Origin: Melieria omissa
Taxonomy: Eukaryota; Arthropoda; Insecta; Diptera; Ulidiidae
DNA: 64,000 bases
NCBI GenBank assembly: GCA_963971225.1
Contig: OZ020269.1
Location: 11,246,701 to 11,310,700 of the forward strand
Reading direction: 5' to 3'
Below are positions 1 to 10,469 of the stretch, piece by piece. The notes under the pieces were generated by a model that worked only from the letters and a program-made list of their open reading frames with translations, ran no database searches and was not told where the DNA came from. Position 1 is the first letter of the stretch. Every line of letters starts with the position of its first letter. The translations under genes and the position numbers were made by a program.

Positions 1-2655
1 ATATTTGGAAAATAATATATTCTTCTGATGTGGTGGTAGCATTCTGTTATGCCCCTGTGATTGTTATTTTTATGATATTCGTTGATAATTTTTTCTTGTT
101 CGTCGGATTCCGTCACGTCGGTAAGTAGTTCGGTGCATCTGATAATTTTGAACATTTTATTATTACTGAAGTATTTCGAGTAAACTTGTTGTACCATTTT
201 GAAGGTTTCGTCGTCTGTGTATATTGCTGATTGTCTATTGTATGGGAGAAATTTCTTAAAGGTGTCTATTATGAAATCTTCTGTGAATGTTGCGTTGTAC
301 ACTATGCGTCGTTGTTTGTTCCTAAATGGTAGTGTGAGCTTTGTTTCTGAAAGCTGATTGGATTTCAAAAGTATGAGCTGGAGATTAAAATCGTTTATTG
401 GTCTCTCCGATATTGGGATGCCGTCATCTAGGTTTTCTTCGGCGGAGTGAATTGTATTACATGTGCCGTGGTTCGATGTTAGGTCGTTGATATGTACTTC
501 GGTGTTCTCGGTGTTGTCAATTCTGATGCGGCTCAGAGCATCTGCGTTCGTGTTTTGTTTCCCTTTTTTGTATACGACTTCATAGTCGAATTCTTCGAGT
601 TTGAGGCGCCAACGCACTAGTTTAGAGTTGGGCTCTTTCAAACTCATTAGCCAGGTAAGTGGTCTATGGTCGGTGACTATTGAGAATTTGCGACCAAATA
701 AGTATGGTCTGAAATATTTTGTGGCCCATATTATTGCCAATAGTTCTTTCTCTATGGTAGAGTAATTTATTTCTGAGTCTGATAAGGTCCTGCTGGCGAA
801 ACATACCGGTTTGTCATTACCGATGCTTCCTTGTGAGAGTACGGCTCCCAGTGCGAAATTGCTCGCATCTGTTGTGAGAACAAACGGTCTCGAAAAGTCG
901 GGGTATTGTAGGATGGGGTCATTCATTAGGATGTTCTTGCAAATTTCGAATGTCTTAATGTATCTGTCATCGAGAGTAATGGTTTTGTTTTTCTTTAGGC
1001 ACTCTGTGAGTGGTTTGGTCAGTTTTGCAAAGTCTTTTATGAACTTGCGGTAGTAACCAAGAAGTCCGATGAAGGCTTTAATGTCTTTCTGTGTTTTTGG
1101 AATTGGAAAATTTTTGATTGCGCTTATTTTCGCTGGGTTTGGGCGGATGCCCTTAGTTGAGACAATGTGACCTAAAAAGGCGATTTCCTTTTTCAGGAAT
1201 TCGGACTTGTCTAGTTGGATTTTGAAATTAGAGGATTTAAGTTTTTTGAAAACAGTTTTAAGGTTGTCCATATGTTCTTGTAGGGATGTTGAATATATAA
1301 TGATATCGTCCAAGTATACCAAGCATATTTTCCCGACTAAGTCTCTAAGAACGTTGTCCATCACTCTTTGGAACGTTGATGGAGCATTCTTAAGCCCGAA
1401 GGGCATCCTTAAGTACTCATAGTGGCCGCCTTCGACTGTGAAAGCTGTCTTTGCAATGTCGTCAGGGTGCATCTCTATTTGGTGGAAACCGCTGGCTAAG
1501 TCTAGAGTTGAAAAGTATATGCACTTCCCGAGTTTGTCCAGTATTTCCGTTATGTTCGGGATTGGGTATCTGTCCGAGATGGTTTTTTCGTTAAGTTTTC
1601 TATAGTCAATAACTAGGCGCCACTTCTTCTTGCCACTGGCGTCTAGTTTTTTAGGGACTATCCACACCGGAGAGCTCCAAGGTGAGTAGCTCGGGCGAAT
1701 GATGCCTTGGTCGAGCATATTGGAGATTTGGTTTTGTACCTCGGTTTTGTGGATATATGGGTAGCGGTACGATTTAGTGTAAATGGGTATGTCGTCCGTG
1801 GTTGTTATTTTATGTTTTATCTCATTAGTGAAGGTTAGTTGTTCACCTTCTTTAAAGAATAAGTCTGCGTATTCCTTGCATGTTTTTAGTAGTATTCCTT
1901 TTTCTTCTGGGTTGAGGTGGTCAGTTCGGATAAAGTTTTTTATATCTGTTTGGATGGCGTTAGGGGTTGTCTGGACAGTGAAATTGTTAATTTCTATGAA
2001 GTTGGTTGTGTTGTAGGGCTGTACTTTCAAAGGTTGTTCTATCAAGATTTCTATTTCTGCTTTCGAGGTGTTTGTGACCTCTACCGGGCTGTACCAATCT
2101 TTTGCGTTGTATATTCCCTGTGAGATATGAACATTTGGTTGTATTTGCGTGTACTTCACAAATATGTCGCCGTCACGAGTGTCTACGGGGATCTTGATAA
2201 TTTTCCTAGCTTGTGGTGGTATGAGAATTTTTCCGGAAGTAAGGTTTGGTTTGAGTTTTAAGGGAATTTCTGCGTGCTTTGTGGTAAGTGTTTTTGTTCT
2301 GAGGTCAATTTGGGCATCTAGTTGGGTTAAGATATCTAGTCCGAGGAGGCCATCGAAGTAGTTATGGAATTTGAAAAGGTAGAATTTTGATTTTCCTGCT
2401 TGCTTGAATTCAGTGAAGAAGGGCAGATATACTTTTTTTGTGATTTGATGTTGGTTTAGGATTGTTGATATAGTGATAGGTGGGCAAGTGATTTGAAGTT
2501 TTTTATCTACAAGTTCCGGGTTGATGAAAGAAGAGGACGCGCCGGTATCTATGAGAAATCTCAGTTGGTGATTGTGTTGATCTGTTACATTTATGTAGGG
2601 GAGGGTTGTGCCGTGCTTATTTATATCTAAATATCCCGTTGGTTTCTCGAGGCTA
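1..2655 (-). CDS. pol: gypsy-type retrotransposon Pol, partial (protease, RT, RNase H, start of integrase)
   Basis: Minus-strand pol reading frame, open across everything I translated, running off the left edge of the window. In order it shows an aspartic protease motif DTGASSSFIN near 2530-2550, reverse transcriptase with a YLDDIIIY catalytic box near 1295-1318, an RNase H domain (starting DASNFALGAV near 860, with TDHRPLTW near 670), and near the edge the zinc-binding HHCC start of integrase (HKNNNHRGI, about 30-60). It lies in the -1 frame relative to the upstream gag and overlaps its end, so it is probably made as a Gag-Pol fusion by frameshifting. The domain order and Ser-type primer site place it with the 17.6/297 group of Ty3/gypsy elements. 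The rest of the integrase, any env and the 3' LTR lie outside. The intact frame suggests a young copy. Confidence 0.9.
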
Positions 2656-3898
2656 TCATGCGAAAATTTCGTTCTTCTTCGTCTGAGTCGATTTCAAAAT
2701 TGAAGTCTGGTTTTTGGGTTGGTTTTGGTTCGAAGTTGATATTGTTGAGCTCTCCTCCGTGGTCTGGTCTAGGGTTGAACTTAGAGTATCTTGATGTTGC
2801 CGTGCGCATACTCTGGTCGTAATTGTTCCGGTGCATAGTTGAGCGTTTAAAGTTCGAAGTTCCTGAGCTCGTGTCCATTGGCTCTGGTTTCGGGATGTTG
2901 CGGTTATTGAAGAAGTTGTTGTTGTTACGAGGTGTCGTTTGACTGAAGTTTCTATTGTAGTTGGTTTGAATAGGAGTTATTTGGTTAAATGAGGAGGTTT
3001 GTGGAGTATGTTGCCTATATTGCGTAAATGTTTTGTTTTGGAATCTGTATGGGTGTTGGCGGTTGAAAGGAGTAGGTTGAGGTTTAAAGTATTGTTGGTA
3101 GGGATTTTGGTAAACGGTTGACTTTTGGTATGCGATATTTTGCTCTTTAATACAGTAATCTAAAGCGATGGCTAGGGAGTCCGGTCTCATTGCCCGAATG
3201 CTTGAACCGAGTGGTTCTTTCAAACCTGTCAAAAAGGAGTTTAGGCACATTTCCGCAAATAGTTCTTTTTTTGCCTTGATCACGCTTTGATCGTTTTCGT
3301 TAATTAAAAGATTGTTGTTAAGTGTCGATTGAATCTCGACTACTTGGCTGTAGAAGTCTTCTACCGATCTAAACTGCCTTAGGTTGTGGAGATCCCTGAT
3401 TAGTGAAGTTTCAGTCCTCCTATCAGCATAATGTAAGATTAGGTTGTTCTTAATGTCGTCCCATATAAGTTGTGTTCCGTGTATATTTAATATTTCGCTG
3501 GCTTTCCCTTCTATTTTGTTACGGATAGCTCTGAGCAGAATTTGTCCATGTGTCGTGCTGTCAGTTGCCCTAATATGTTGAAGGATTTCTTCGACGTTAC
3601 TAATGAATTCGTAAAGGCATTTGGGGTTGCCATCGAATCGAGGTAGATCCTTGATGGCATCTGGGATCCTTAGGGAATTGAATATATCGTTTTGGGTGGT
3701 TGTTTGTATTTGGGAATGTTGGTGGTTGTTTGAAAGCATTATGTTAGATTCAATTTCTATGTTGGGTAATGTAGATGCGGATGTGGATGCTGCAGGTATT
3801 AAATCTATGGGTTCAAATGCCTCAGGTATTGAGTTAAGGCTTTTACTTTTGAAAATTTTTGGGACTTTATATGGAAAATAGTTGTGTTTTCTTGGCAT
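2627..3898 (-). CDS. gag: gypsy-type retrotransposon Gag
   Basis: A 423-residue intact minus-strand frame starting at an ATG (MPRKHNYF). Residues about 80-270 form the helical capsid-like part with the conserved segment around LPRFDGNPKCLYEFI. The C-terminal 150 residues are rich in Gln, Asn, Pro and Arg and lack a CCHC zinc knuckle, as is usual for Gag of the Drosophila 17.6/297 group; a basic tail would bind the RNA genome instead. It follows a 1.3 kb leader and precedes pol, which it overlaps in the -1 frame. Gag packages the element RNA into particles in the cytoplasm. The identification rests on position and composition as well as the capsid-like segment; the protein itself is fast evolving. 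Confidence 0.88.
   Translation of the reverse strand: MPRKHNYFPYKVPKIFKSKSLNSIPEAFEPIDLIPAASTSASTLPNIEIESNIMLSNNHQHSQIQTTTQNDIFNSLRIPDAIKDLPRFDGNPKCLYEFISNVEEILQHIRATDSTTHGQILLRAIRNKIEGKASEILNIHGTQLIWDDIKNNLILHYADRRTETSLIRDLHNLRQFRSVEDFYSQVVEIQSTLNNNLLINENDQSVIKAKKELFAEMCLNSFLTGLKEPLGSSIRAMRPDSLAIALDYCIKEQNIAYQKSTVYQNPYQQYFKPQPTPFNRQHPYRFQNKTFTQYRQHTPQTSSFNQITPIQTNYNRNFSQTTPRNNNNFFNNRNIPKPEPMDTSSGTSNFKRSTMHRNNYDQSMRTATSRYSKFNPRPDHGGELNNINFEPKPTQKPDFNFEIDSDEEERNFRMIASRNQRDI
2663..2669 (-). promoter_or_regulatory. candidate -1 ribosomal frameshift heptamer at the gag/pol overlap
   Basis: On the minus strand the heptamer is A AAT TTT, set in the Gag frame exactly as required for the X XXY YYZ slippery pattern (preceding codon CGA, next codon CGC). 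The -1 frame is open from here through the Gag stop into the protease. I did not fold the downstream RNA, so a stimulatory structure is not shown. Confidence 0.55.
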
Positions 3899-5177
3899 TT
3901 ATGTGTTTAATTCGATTGTATTGTGGCAAATTTTTCCTTTTATCTTTCGTTAATATCTTCGGTCATTCGATCAATATAATTTTTCTTTTAAAATTTGTAT
4001 TTGTGTAGATATATTTTGTTGTTGTTGGCTTTGCTTTGCCACTGCACAGATTGAATCAAAACTTGATTTGTTGGCTTTACCGCTGTACAGATATGCTCTC
4101 TGTACTCCTGTTTTTAACATTGATATACCCTCACTGTCTCAAACGAGGATGGGCTTAGCGCAAATCGTAATTGATTTTGATATTTAATGTTTTCCTTTGA
4201 ATCGTTCCCTACAAATCGCTGTACCAATATGCTCTTGGTACTCCTGTTGTAATGGACTAGTGATATACCGTCACCGCCCCTACGAGGATGGATTTGAGGG
4301 AAATTCGTTTGTATGGTTTTTTATTTAATTTTTTGTGCTTCCCAATGCGTGCCTTAAAAAAATTTTTTTTTCTTTCTATGCTTTAATTTGCTTTTGTTTT
4401 CTTTTTGTTATTGTTATGGCTCTCTTTTAACCTGGAGGGTCTCGTAAGAATCGCAGATTTGAGTTTTGTTATGCGTAACTGTAAGGTTCAGTTAGTTAAT
4501 TTTTGTGTTTAGAGGCTGTACAAGCTTTGATTTATATTTATTATTATTGTATACCTATGTGAAAGCGGTGTTTGTTTGAATGTCCTGAATTTGATTATTA
4601 ACGGGAGGTGTGTCCTTATGGTTTATGTGTAGTACAGTATATGTCTAAGATGATATATATGTAGTATATAAGCATATGTATTAAAATGGTTGGATACAAT
4701 TTATTTGTTTTCCTTTCAATTCGGTTCAGTTTTTACAATTCGTAATTAAGTGTACTAATGTATATAATGGTTGAACACGAAATTCTTTATTTAATTTTCA
4801 TTTACAAATATTCTTAAAATTCGATTTTTTTTTCTTGAATCTCTTTATTTATATATAAAATATAATAAATTTTCTAGTATATCTTCCTCACTCCCTTACA
4901 ATAATTAAAATTTTCCTTTTATATTCAGTTTCCCACTTACATGCACACCAGCACTCCGTACCACTTCATTGTTTTTTTTGTCCGGTCCGTGAATTAAAGA
5001 GTTGGAACTCGCCGATTAAATGTTTGTGCTGCTTTGATGTCCCAAATTCAGGATCAGGATGTCGGCAAACTCAGGATCGTCGATTTTCCTTCGTGGATTC
5101 CTGTGCCTCGTATTCCCAGTTTTGATATATTATTCACTCGCGATAGCACTAACTTTTAATCGTTTTTCACGGCCTAG
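3899..5177 (-). other. gypsy-type element 5' leader with internal repeats
   Basis: About 1.3 kb lies between the primer binding site and the Gag start, with no long frame. Around 4085-4160 and 4215-4290 a module is repeated (plus strand: gctgta, then atatgctct, gtactcctg, tgatatacc and cgaggatgg). A third partial hit is near 4040-4070. It is probably untranslated leader with packaging or regulatory function; I saw no clear Su(Hw)-type site. Confidence 0.6.
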
Positions 5178-5189
5178 CCGACTGCGCCA
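5178..5189 (-). other. primer binding site, Ser-tRNA type
   Basis: On the minus strand TGGCGCAGTCGG directly follows the end of the LTR. This 12-base match is the Ser-tRNA-complementary site known from 17.6 and 297. It fixes the inner boundary of the 5' LTR and the orientation of the element. Confidence 0.85.
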
Positions 5190-5540
5190 GTTATGGGTTG
5201 GAGTACGGTGGTAGCCAAAAAAAATACAAACACAACTGCTGTGCTCAACGGACAAGTTTATTCTGAATCTGAATTTGATTTTTACTTAAAACGAAAGTAC
5301 AAAGGTGCTTACGTACTAATTTACAATAATGCTTACTAACTAAAAAGTTTCATGAGAACCGTAGTTGCGTAAGTAGCAGGTTCGGATTTCTGAAGTTGGA
5401 TTTTTATTTAAACGAAAATACAAAGGTGCTTACGTACTAATTTACAATAATGCTTACTGACTAAAACGTTCTGTGGGAACCGTTGTTGCGTAAGTGGCGG
5501 GTTCGGGTTTCTGGAGTTGGCTGGAAACGCTGCGTCAGTG
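5190..5540 (-). repeat. 5' LTR of the gypsy-type element, with an internal tandem repeat
   Basis: The inner end (minus ...CCCATAAC at 5190) abuts the primer site. An AATAAA signal on the minus strand lies at 5258-5263. A unit of about 120 bp is repeated in tandem at about 5285-5400 and 5405-5520 (shared core aaaggtgcttacgtactaat on the plus strand), with about 10% divergence. The outer boundary is approximate, because the partner 3' LTR is not in the window to compare; part of the outer repeat could belong to the flanking BEL relic instead. Confidence 0.65.
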
Positions 5541-5541
5541 G

Positions 5542-6654
5542 TTATCGGTGGTGGCGTTGGGTGCCAACGTAACTCGCGTGAGGAGCGCCGCAAATCGGAC
5601 ATGAAAAAGTCCGCTCACTTTCCACCAAAAAATTCTGAGTTCTGTTGAAACCCCGGTTCGGAGGCAACCCGGACTTGATCGGTTTAACGGTGTTGAGCCG
5701 TTCCACGACCTCATATCTCCTGGTAAGGAAATCATCCATTTGCTCCCAAGTTGGGAGATCTTTACGGGAACTGAGAGATTGTTCCCATAGAGATAAAGTC
5801 TCCTCTGGAAGTTTTGTGGAGCAAATGTATACCAGGATTGGGTCCCAACTCTCTGTCGAGACGCCTTGAGATGCTAAGACGGACAGAGAATTGTTGATTG
5901 TCGATTGAAGCCTTTGGAGCACTTCACTGTTTTCAGTTGCCACTTGAGGGAGACTCAAGATCGTTTTGACCTGTTTGTCAACTAGAATGCGCCGATTTTC
6001 GAATCGTGATTTCAGCGCATTCCATGCCAGTTCAAAGTTCGCATCGCTTAATGCGTACTGCTTCACAATCGCGCCAGCTTTTCCGGCTGTTTTGTATCTG
6101 AGGTGATACAATTTCTGGGCAGAGGTGAGTTTAGGGTGGTTTATGTAAACCGCCGTAAACATGTCACGGAAGGACAGGATTTCTGTGTCGCATGGTGGCA
6201 CATTCAGGCAAATAGAATTATTTGCCTGCTCAGACGCTGAATGTGTAGAAGTTTCAGCTGGACGTGCTGTTTCAGCGGGGGGAGGTTGCTCAACGTCCAT
6301 AAGATCTGAGATCTAGCCGATTGTTTGGTATGCTCGATCTCGGCATAGCTCCAACTTGCTTCGAGCAAGAAGCTTGAAGTTGCTTGGCAGGTCGTCATCA
6401 GGGGTGATACCGACTTTTCTGTATGCTGCCTTTACATCTTCATAATAGCCGTTCAAGTCGGCTTGAGCTGCCTTGAGCATGGGCATAGTCAATTCTTCAA
6501 TTGCACGCGAGGTGAATTGTGTGCAAAAGTGGACTAGATTGTCCGCTTCGAAAATGAAGGCACTCATGGAGGGATCATGAGCCACTTCCTTTTGAGATTT
6601 TCGAATCTCGACTGTTTGTGCCCTGGTGGTGCGTTTTTTGGGGATTGCACCCAA
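5542..6654 (-). pseudogene. gag: BEL/Pao retrotransposon gag relic (DUF1759-like)
   Basis: Two consecutive minus-strand frames, 6654-6313 and 6300-5542, read as one Gag split by a stop or frameshift near 6305. The first gives a BEL-type N-terminal region, with a helical stretch around MLKAAQADLNGYYEDVKAAY. The second gives the DUF1759-like capsid region (LSFRDMFTAVYINHP, KLTSAQKLYHLR, WNALKSRFENRR) and ends at a CPICGAPH that looks like the start of a zinc knuckle. Downstream gag and all of pol are missing, and the gypsy LTR begins right there. The simplest reading is that the gypsy element inserted into, or recombined with, this older BEL copy. The break is described only; I have not reconstructed the protein. 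Confidence 0.8.
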
Positions 6655-6900
6655 TAGGTCGGAACTAAGGCCCTCCGTCTCGGTGTCAGGCGTCCGAACG
6701 AATTTCGCCGACGGCTCTGATGATACCGAGAGGGGATCCGACTCAGCTTTATTGCTGGTGGATCTGTCGGGCGACCTGTTAGCAGTCCACGAAAGATAAG
6801 CACGTAGCTAACGTGAGAAACGAAATTTACCGAACGAGATGTACGATCAATGTTCGGACCACGAGAGTTTGTCCAACAAGACAAAGTAATTTTTAGAAAT
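6655..6900 (-). other. 5' leader of the BEL/Pao relic
   Basis: This sequence continues upstream of the BEL gag on the minus strand, is richer in GC than its surroundings, and contains TGGTCCGAACA near 6850-6860, which resembles a primer binding site. No LTR is recognisable beyond 6900, so the element appears truncated at its 5' side. Assignment is by position only. Confidence 0.4.
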
Positions 6901-7187
6901 GGAAAAAATCACTGAAAGAAAAACCCAAGAATGTGGTAGAATTCCACAGGAAAATAAGCCAAAAAAGGATGTTTTTTCCTCCTTGTGTACCACCGCACGG
7001 AATGGATTGGCTTTGGCCAATGATATGGCCGAATAATAAGTTGAAGTCTATTGGCAGGTTTTGGACTCCGAAATACTTAATCTTGAATCCTGGACCAGAT
7101 ATGTTCAATAGTATTTTTTTTGTTCCTTGTTCACTCCTCTCGGGAGCATAGGGCCTCCACAAGACAGCCTTGTGTTGGTTACATTAA
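6893..7187. other. unassigned mobile-element-like stretch
   Basis: An open minus-strand stretch (7162-6893) gives no family motif that I recognise. It sits between the BEL relic and a Tc1-like fragment and is probably decayed transposon DNA. No host gene signal was seen. Confidence 0.3.
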
Positions 7188-7445
7188 TCAGTTGTGTTGT
7201 TCTGCCAGGGTAGGTGATTGGCCGCAGGTAGGTTCAATAGGATTAAGATCTGGCGAATTTCCCGGCCAGTCTTCCCATATTAGCTTAAATAGACTTTTAG
7301 CAACACTTATTGACTGTTTCGCCGTATGACATCGCGCACCATCCTGCATTAAAATCGATATAGATGTACGAGGGAATTGCTTAGGATTTTCAAACCATCC
7401 CATTATTGGGGATTTCCCTATTTCGTTTTCAAATAAAACAAGCAA
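7188..7445 (-). pseudogene. Tc1-like transposase fragment
   Basis: A minus-strand fragment of 85 residues contains MQDGARCHTA followed by WPGNSPDLNPIE, the second and third catalytic regions of a Tc1-like DDE transposase. The N-terminal DNA-binding part and the first catalytic Asp are missing and I found no terminal repeats. It is a dead scrap of a class II element. Confidence 0.75.
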
Positions 7446-7821
7446 TCAGAATTTTAACCATATTACAATTGAAACGATGTATGCAGAAATTAAAACTAAT
7501 ATTAAAAAATTTTTTCAAACAAAATTGGCCGTTTGGCACTTTGCTCTTCCTTATTCGGCTATGGCCTTTGTTTTATTTACATAGAATATTTTTTACCACT
7601 GAACATTTTATTTCAGTTCTTTGCATATTTTTGTTGAAAACTTATTAGGAATTGTGAAATAACAAACAACAAATTTATTTGGTTTAAACACGTTTACGAA
7701 CATGAATGTCATAGCATTAATTTTAATTTAGTCCAATTATTATATATGTAATTTGTTATAACTTTCAATTGAAATTAATTAGTTAATTAAAAACCCTGCA
7801 TTCGGTTAAAATCTAATATTC
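7446..7821. other. AT-rich non-coding DNA
   Basis: No gene, repeat family or regulatory signal recognised; AT-rich sequence up to the mariner target TA. Confidence 0.5.
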
Positions 7822-7823
7822 TA

Positions 7824-8499
7824 TCAGGTGTACAACTTTGCTTCCGCCGTTTTCCGGCGTTGTCATCGCCGTTTCAGTTGTTCTTGTTTTCGCATTATTC
7901 ACGCTCGAAAATGTCCGTTTATGTGCCCAATTCTCGCCATTTGCGGGAAGTTTTACTTTTCTGTTACAATTCGAAAAAAAATGCAGCTGAAGCGCATCGA
8001 ATGCTCTCAAAAACTTACGGTGATGCTGCTCTGAGTGAAAGAACGTGTCGGGAGTGGTTTCAACGTTTTAAAAATGGTGATTTCGATGTCGAATATCAAG
8101 AGCGACATGACAAAGTCATCCTCCAACACGACAATGCTCGGCCTCACGTCGCAAAAGTGGTCAAAAAGTACCTGGAAACGCTGAAATGGGAAGTCTTGCC
8201 CCACCCGCCGTATTCCCCAGATGTCGCCCCTTCTGACTTCCACCTATTCCGTTCGATGGCACACGGCCTGGCAGATCAACATTTTCAATCCTTCGAAGAA
8301 TTGGAAAAATGGATTGCTTCATGGATAGCGTCAAAAGAGGACTCCTTTTTTCGAGCCGGGATCCGAAAATTGCCGGAAAGATGGGAGAAAGTTGTCGCTA
8401 GCGACGGACAATACTTTGAATAATACATCTGTAAGCACTTTTTCGCAATAACGCTTTTAATTTTCGAAAAAAACGGCGGAAGCAAAGTTGTACACCTGA
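7824..8499 (+). mobile_element. internally deleted mariner with intact 30-bp terminal inverted repeats
   Basis: The termini at 7824-7853 and 8470-8499 are perfect 30-bp inverted repeats (outer end tcaggtgtacaactttgctt) flanked by TA at 7822-7823 and 8500-8501. At 676 bp the element is about half of a full mariner. The inside keeps the start and the end of the transposase gene joined by a deletion. The perfect repeats and open frame suggest recent transposition in trans. Confidence 0.93.
7911..8423 (+). CDS. deletion-derived mariner transposase, HTH fused in frame to the C-terminal third
   Basis: The ATG at 7911 opens a 170-residue frame. Residues 1-60 are the mariner helix-turn-helix (LLFCYNSKKNAAEAHRML, then ALSERTCREWFQRFKNGDF). 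At about residue 65 the sequence jumps to the second catalytic motif HDNARPH and continues through YSPDVAPSDFHLF to the normal C-terminus (WEKVVASDGQYFE). Roughly 160 residues with the first catalytic Asp and the linker are missing, so it cannot be a transposase. The deletion keeps the frame, leaving a DNA-binding domain attached to the tail, which could bind mariner ends and act as a repressor; that is speculation. No signs of domestication beyond the open frame. Confidence 0.8.
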   Translation: MSVYVPNSRHLREVLLFCYNSKKNAAEAHRMLSKTYGDAALSERTCREWFQRFKNGDFDVEYQERHDKVILQHDNARPHVAKVVKKYLETLKWEVLPHPPYSPDVAPSDFHLFRSMAHGLADQHFQSFEELEKWIASWIASKEDSFFRAGIRKLPERWEKVVASDGQYFE

Positions 8500-8501
8500 T
8501 A

Positions 8502-9829
8502 ACTAGTATTGAAAAATATTTCTAGTTTGTCTATATTTACAGCTTACTTTACTGTCCGTGAATGCCTTAAATCAAATACTAATTACATCTTACTACTTGT
8601 TGCCAAAATTACGTATGTTGAGATTTAGAAGTCACGTTTTTTCCAAAAAGAAAATCCTATATACGAGTATGTAGGTGTTGTACTATCTTTGATTTAACTC
8701 AGGAAACTCTATTTTAGTATAAATTGAATCGATTACCAATCAACGAGGCGGGCACTTTTGACTAAAGAAGTAATTTTTCAACTTCGTAATAAAAGAGAAA
8801 AGCATCAACTGATGCTGCAACGAAGTAAAAGTAACAATAGGTCATAACTTCAATTTTTGCTGGACGGTACTTGGGACGATAACTTAGGAAACTATGATTA
8901 ATAGAGAAGAACGTAGGGTACCTCAGCCCGCAAGAACTTTAAAGTCTCATTAGGAGATGATCTTTCGCTAAAAGTAATATACTCTATGATGTATTCCAAT
9001 GCAAATAGAGTTTAATAGAATTTCGAAGAACATCTTAATGGATTTTGCGTCTTCCAAAACGATTTTTTTTTAATACAATTTAATCCTTATACTTTGTTGA
9101 TAGTTCATTTTATGATTAATTTTGTATTACTATTAATTATCTGTTTAGTTCAATTCTCATTAGTCTGTAAGCTTTCAATTGCATTAGACTATTTAATTTA
9201 TAATAAATGAAATGAAAATACTACTATAATTTTAGATCATTCATGAACGCAGTGCTTCACGTCACCTCATTAGAAATCAGATCCATCTATTAAGATTTTT
9301 ATCCTGAAAGTAGCACCCGGCGAATGCAATAAAACTATTTCAACGCTTAAATAAATGTTCCAAAGATTTTTCATAGCTTTATTGAGACATAGACTTCATT
9401 CTCATTAGCCACCTTTCTTTTTTGATCCCAATCAAATTTGAATACCTTGCTGAAAGTAATTGTTCTACACTCGGCAACCAAAACCAGTGAATTAAAGAAA
9501 CAAGACTATAATAACACTTGATCCATGACATTCATTGAGATGTTGGTTACATATTTTTATAAAATTATCTACACGTATGGTGAACTATCTATCAACAGCT
9601 CTCAATAAATTAACTGACAAGAATGAACACATTTCACTGTTACCCATTTCTACAACAAATTTGTTTGTATTCGCATCTTTTTTGAAAAATGCCCACTTAC
9701 TTTTAACACAAACTGCATTGCATTGCCTCATCTTTACACATTCATTCACACTGCTGTGCAAATAAATGCCATACAAAAGTATTTGCTCAACTGCGTACTA
9801 CTCCAATTTTCAACATTCCAAAAACATTT
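8502..9829. other. non-coding DNA
   Basis: AT-rich; short frames only, none with protein-like composition. The last part is the upstream region of the small secreted-protein gene. Confidence 0.5.
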
Positions 9830-9830
9830 C

Positions 9831-9868
9831 TATATATAAAACCAACTTGCATAGCAAATTCGCAGTCG
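9831..9868 (+). promoter_or_regulatory. core promoter: TATA box and initiator of the small secreted-protein gene
   Basis: TATATATAAA at 9831-9840 is followed 33 bp downstream by cgCAGTcg (CAGT at 9863-9866), matching the arthropod initiator; transcription should start near 9864. The spacing is canonical and gives a 5' UTR of about 36 nt before the ATG at 9900. Confidence 0.7.
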
Positions 9869-9899
9869 AGTGCGTAACAGTCCAGCAAGTGTCAGCAGC

Positions 9900-10325
9900 A
9901 TGTCGCATACAGTGGCTGCAATTCTATTGTCAACTGTGTTATTGCTAACCGGTTGCGTTGCTTTAGTGTTGCCTGTAGACGAAACACAGAACGCTGAGGA
10001 CGAATTCGATGAGTTTTTGAAGTTTGCTGCCGTTCCTGATTTTGCGCCCAACATCAACACTGACAACTTTCAGCGTCTGAGTGAGAATTTCCTTGCCAAT
10101 CAGGATCAAATAATGCAGCAGCTGTTGGGACAATTGTTCTTGTATACGGCAAACGATGCATCGCAGAGGGATGTTTGGAATGCGAATGCAAAGAGGGAAG
10201 TCGATGAAGATTACAATGAGGCAAATGTTGCAAGTAACGAAAGTGTGGACGAAGAGCGGCCAGAGGGCGATGGGTTGTTTGAGGAAGAAGAGGATGAGAA
10301 TGCTGTGCGTGAAGAAGATAATTAA
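9900..10325 (+). CDS. small secreted acidic protein, unknown function
   Basis: A single-exon frame of 141 residues. The start at 9900 is chosen because it gives a clean signal peptide (AAILLSTVLLLTGCVA, cleavage likely after Ala21) and lies just after a well-spaced TATA/initiator pair. After cleavage the protein is about 120 residues, with a moderately hydrophobic amphipathic middle (residues about 50-85, rich in Gln, Leu, Phe) and a very acidic C-terminal third (runs of Glu and Asp, residues about 100-141). There are no cysteines in the mature part, so it is not a disulfide-rich peptide. A single Lys-Arg at about residue 100 (AKREVDED) could be a prohormone cleavage site. I do not recognise a family. 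The compact TATA-driven gene resembles those for abundant tissue-specific secreted products such as salivary, gut, reproductive or peptide-precursor proteins. Confidence 0.75.
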   Translation: MSHTVAAILLSTVLLLTGCVALVLPVDETQNAEDEFDEFLKFAAVPDFAPNINTDNFQRLSENFLANQDQIMQQLLGQLFLYTANDASQRDVWNANAKREVDEDYNEANVASNESVDEERPEGDGLFEEEEDENAVREEDN

Positions 10326-10463
10326 TGTTAAAGTAAAAAGCGATTTGAACTATTTACATAAGTGACAAAAGAAAGGAGACAACGCACTATGCGGTTTTTT
10401 AGGTTAAGTGTTATACGTGTGAAAAAATATTGTTTTAAAAAATCCACGATTATATTTTGTGCC

Positions 10464-10469
10464 AATAAA
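10464..10469 (+). terminator. poly(A) signal of the small secreted-protein gene
   Basis: AATAAA about 140 nt after the stop codon, in an AT-rich stretch with a following GT-containing region. It is the first canonical signal after the stop. Confidence 0.6.

Noticed and set aside
3900..5177. Su(Hw)-type insulator in the gypsy leader
   Set aside because: The internal repeats are real but do not show the TGCATA-type core of Su(Hw) sites, so I do not call an insulator.
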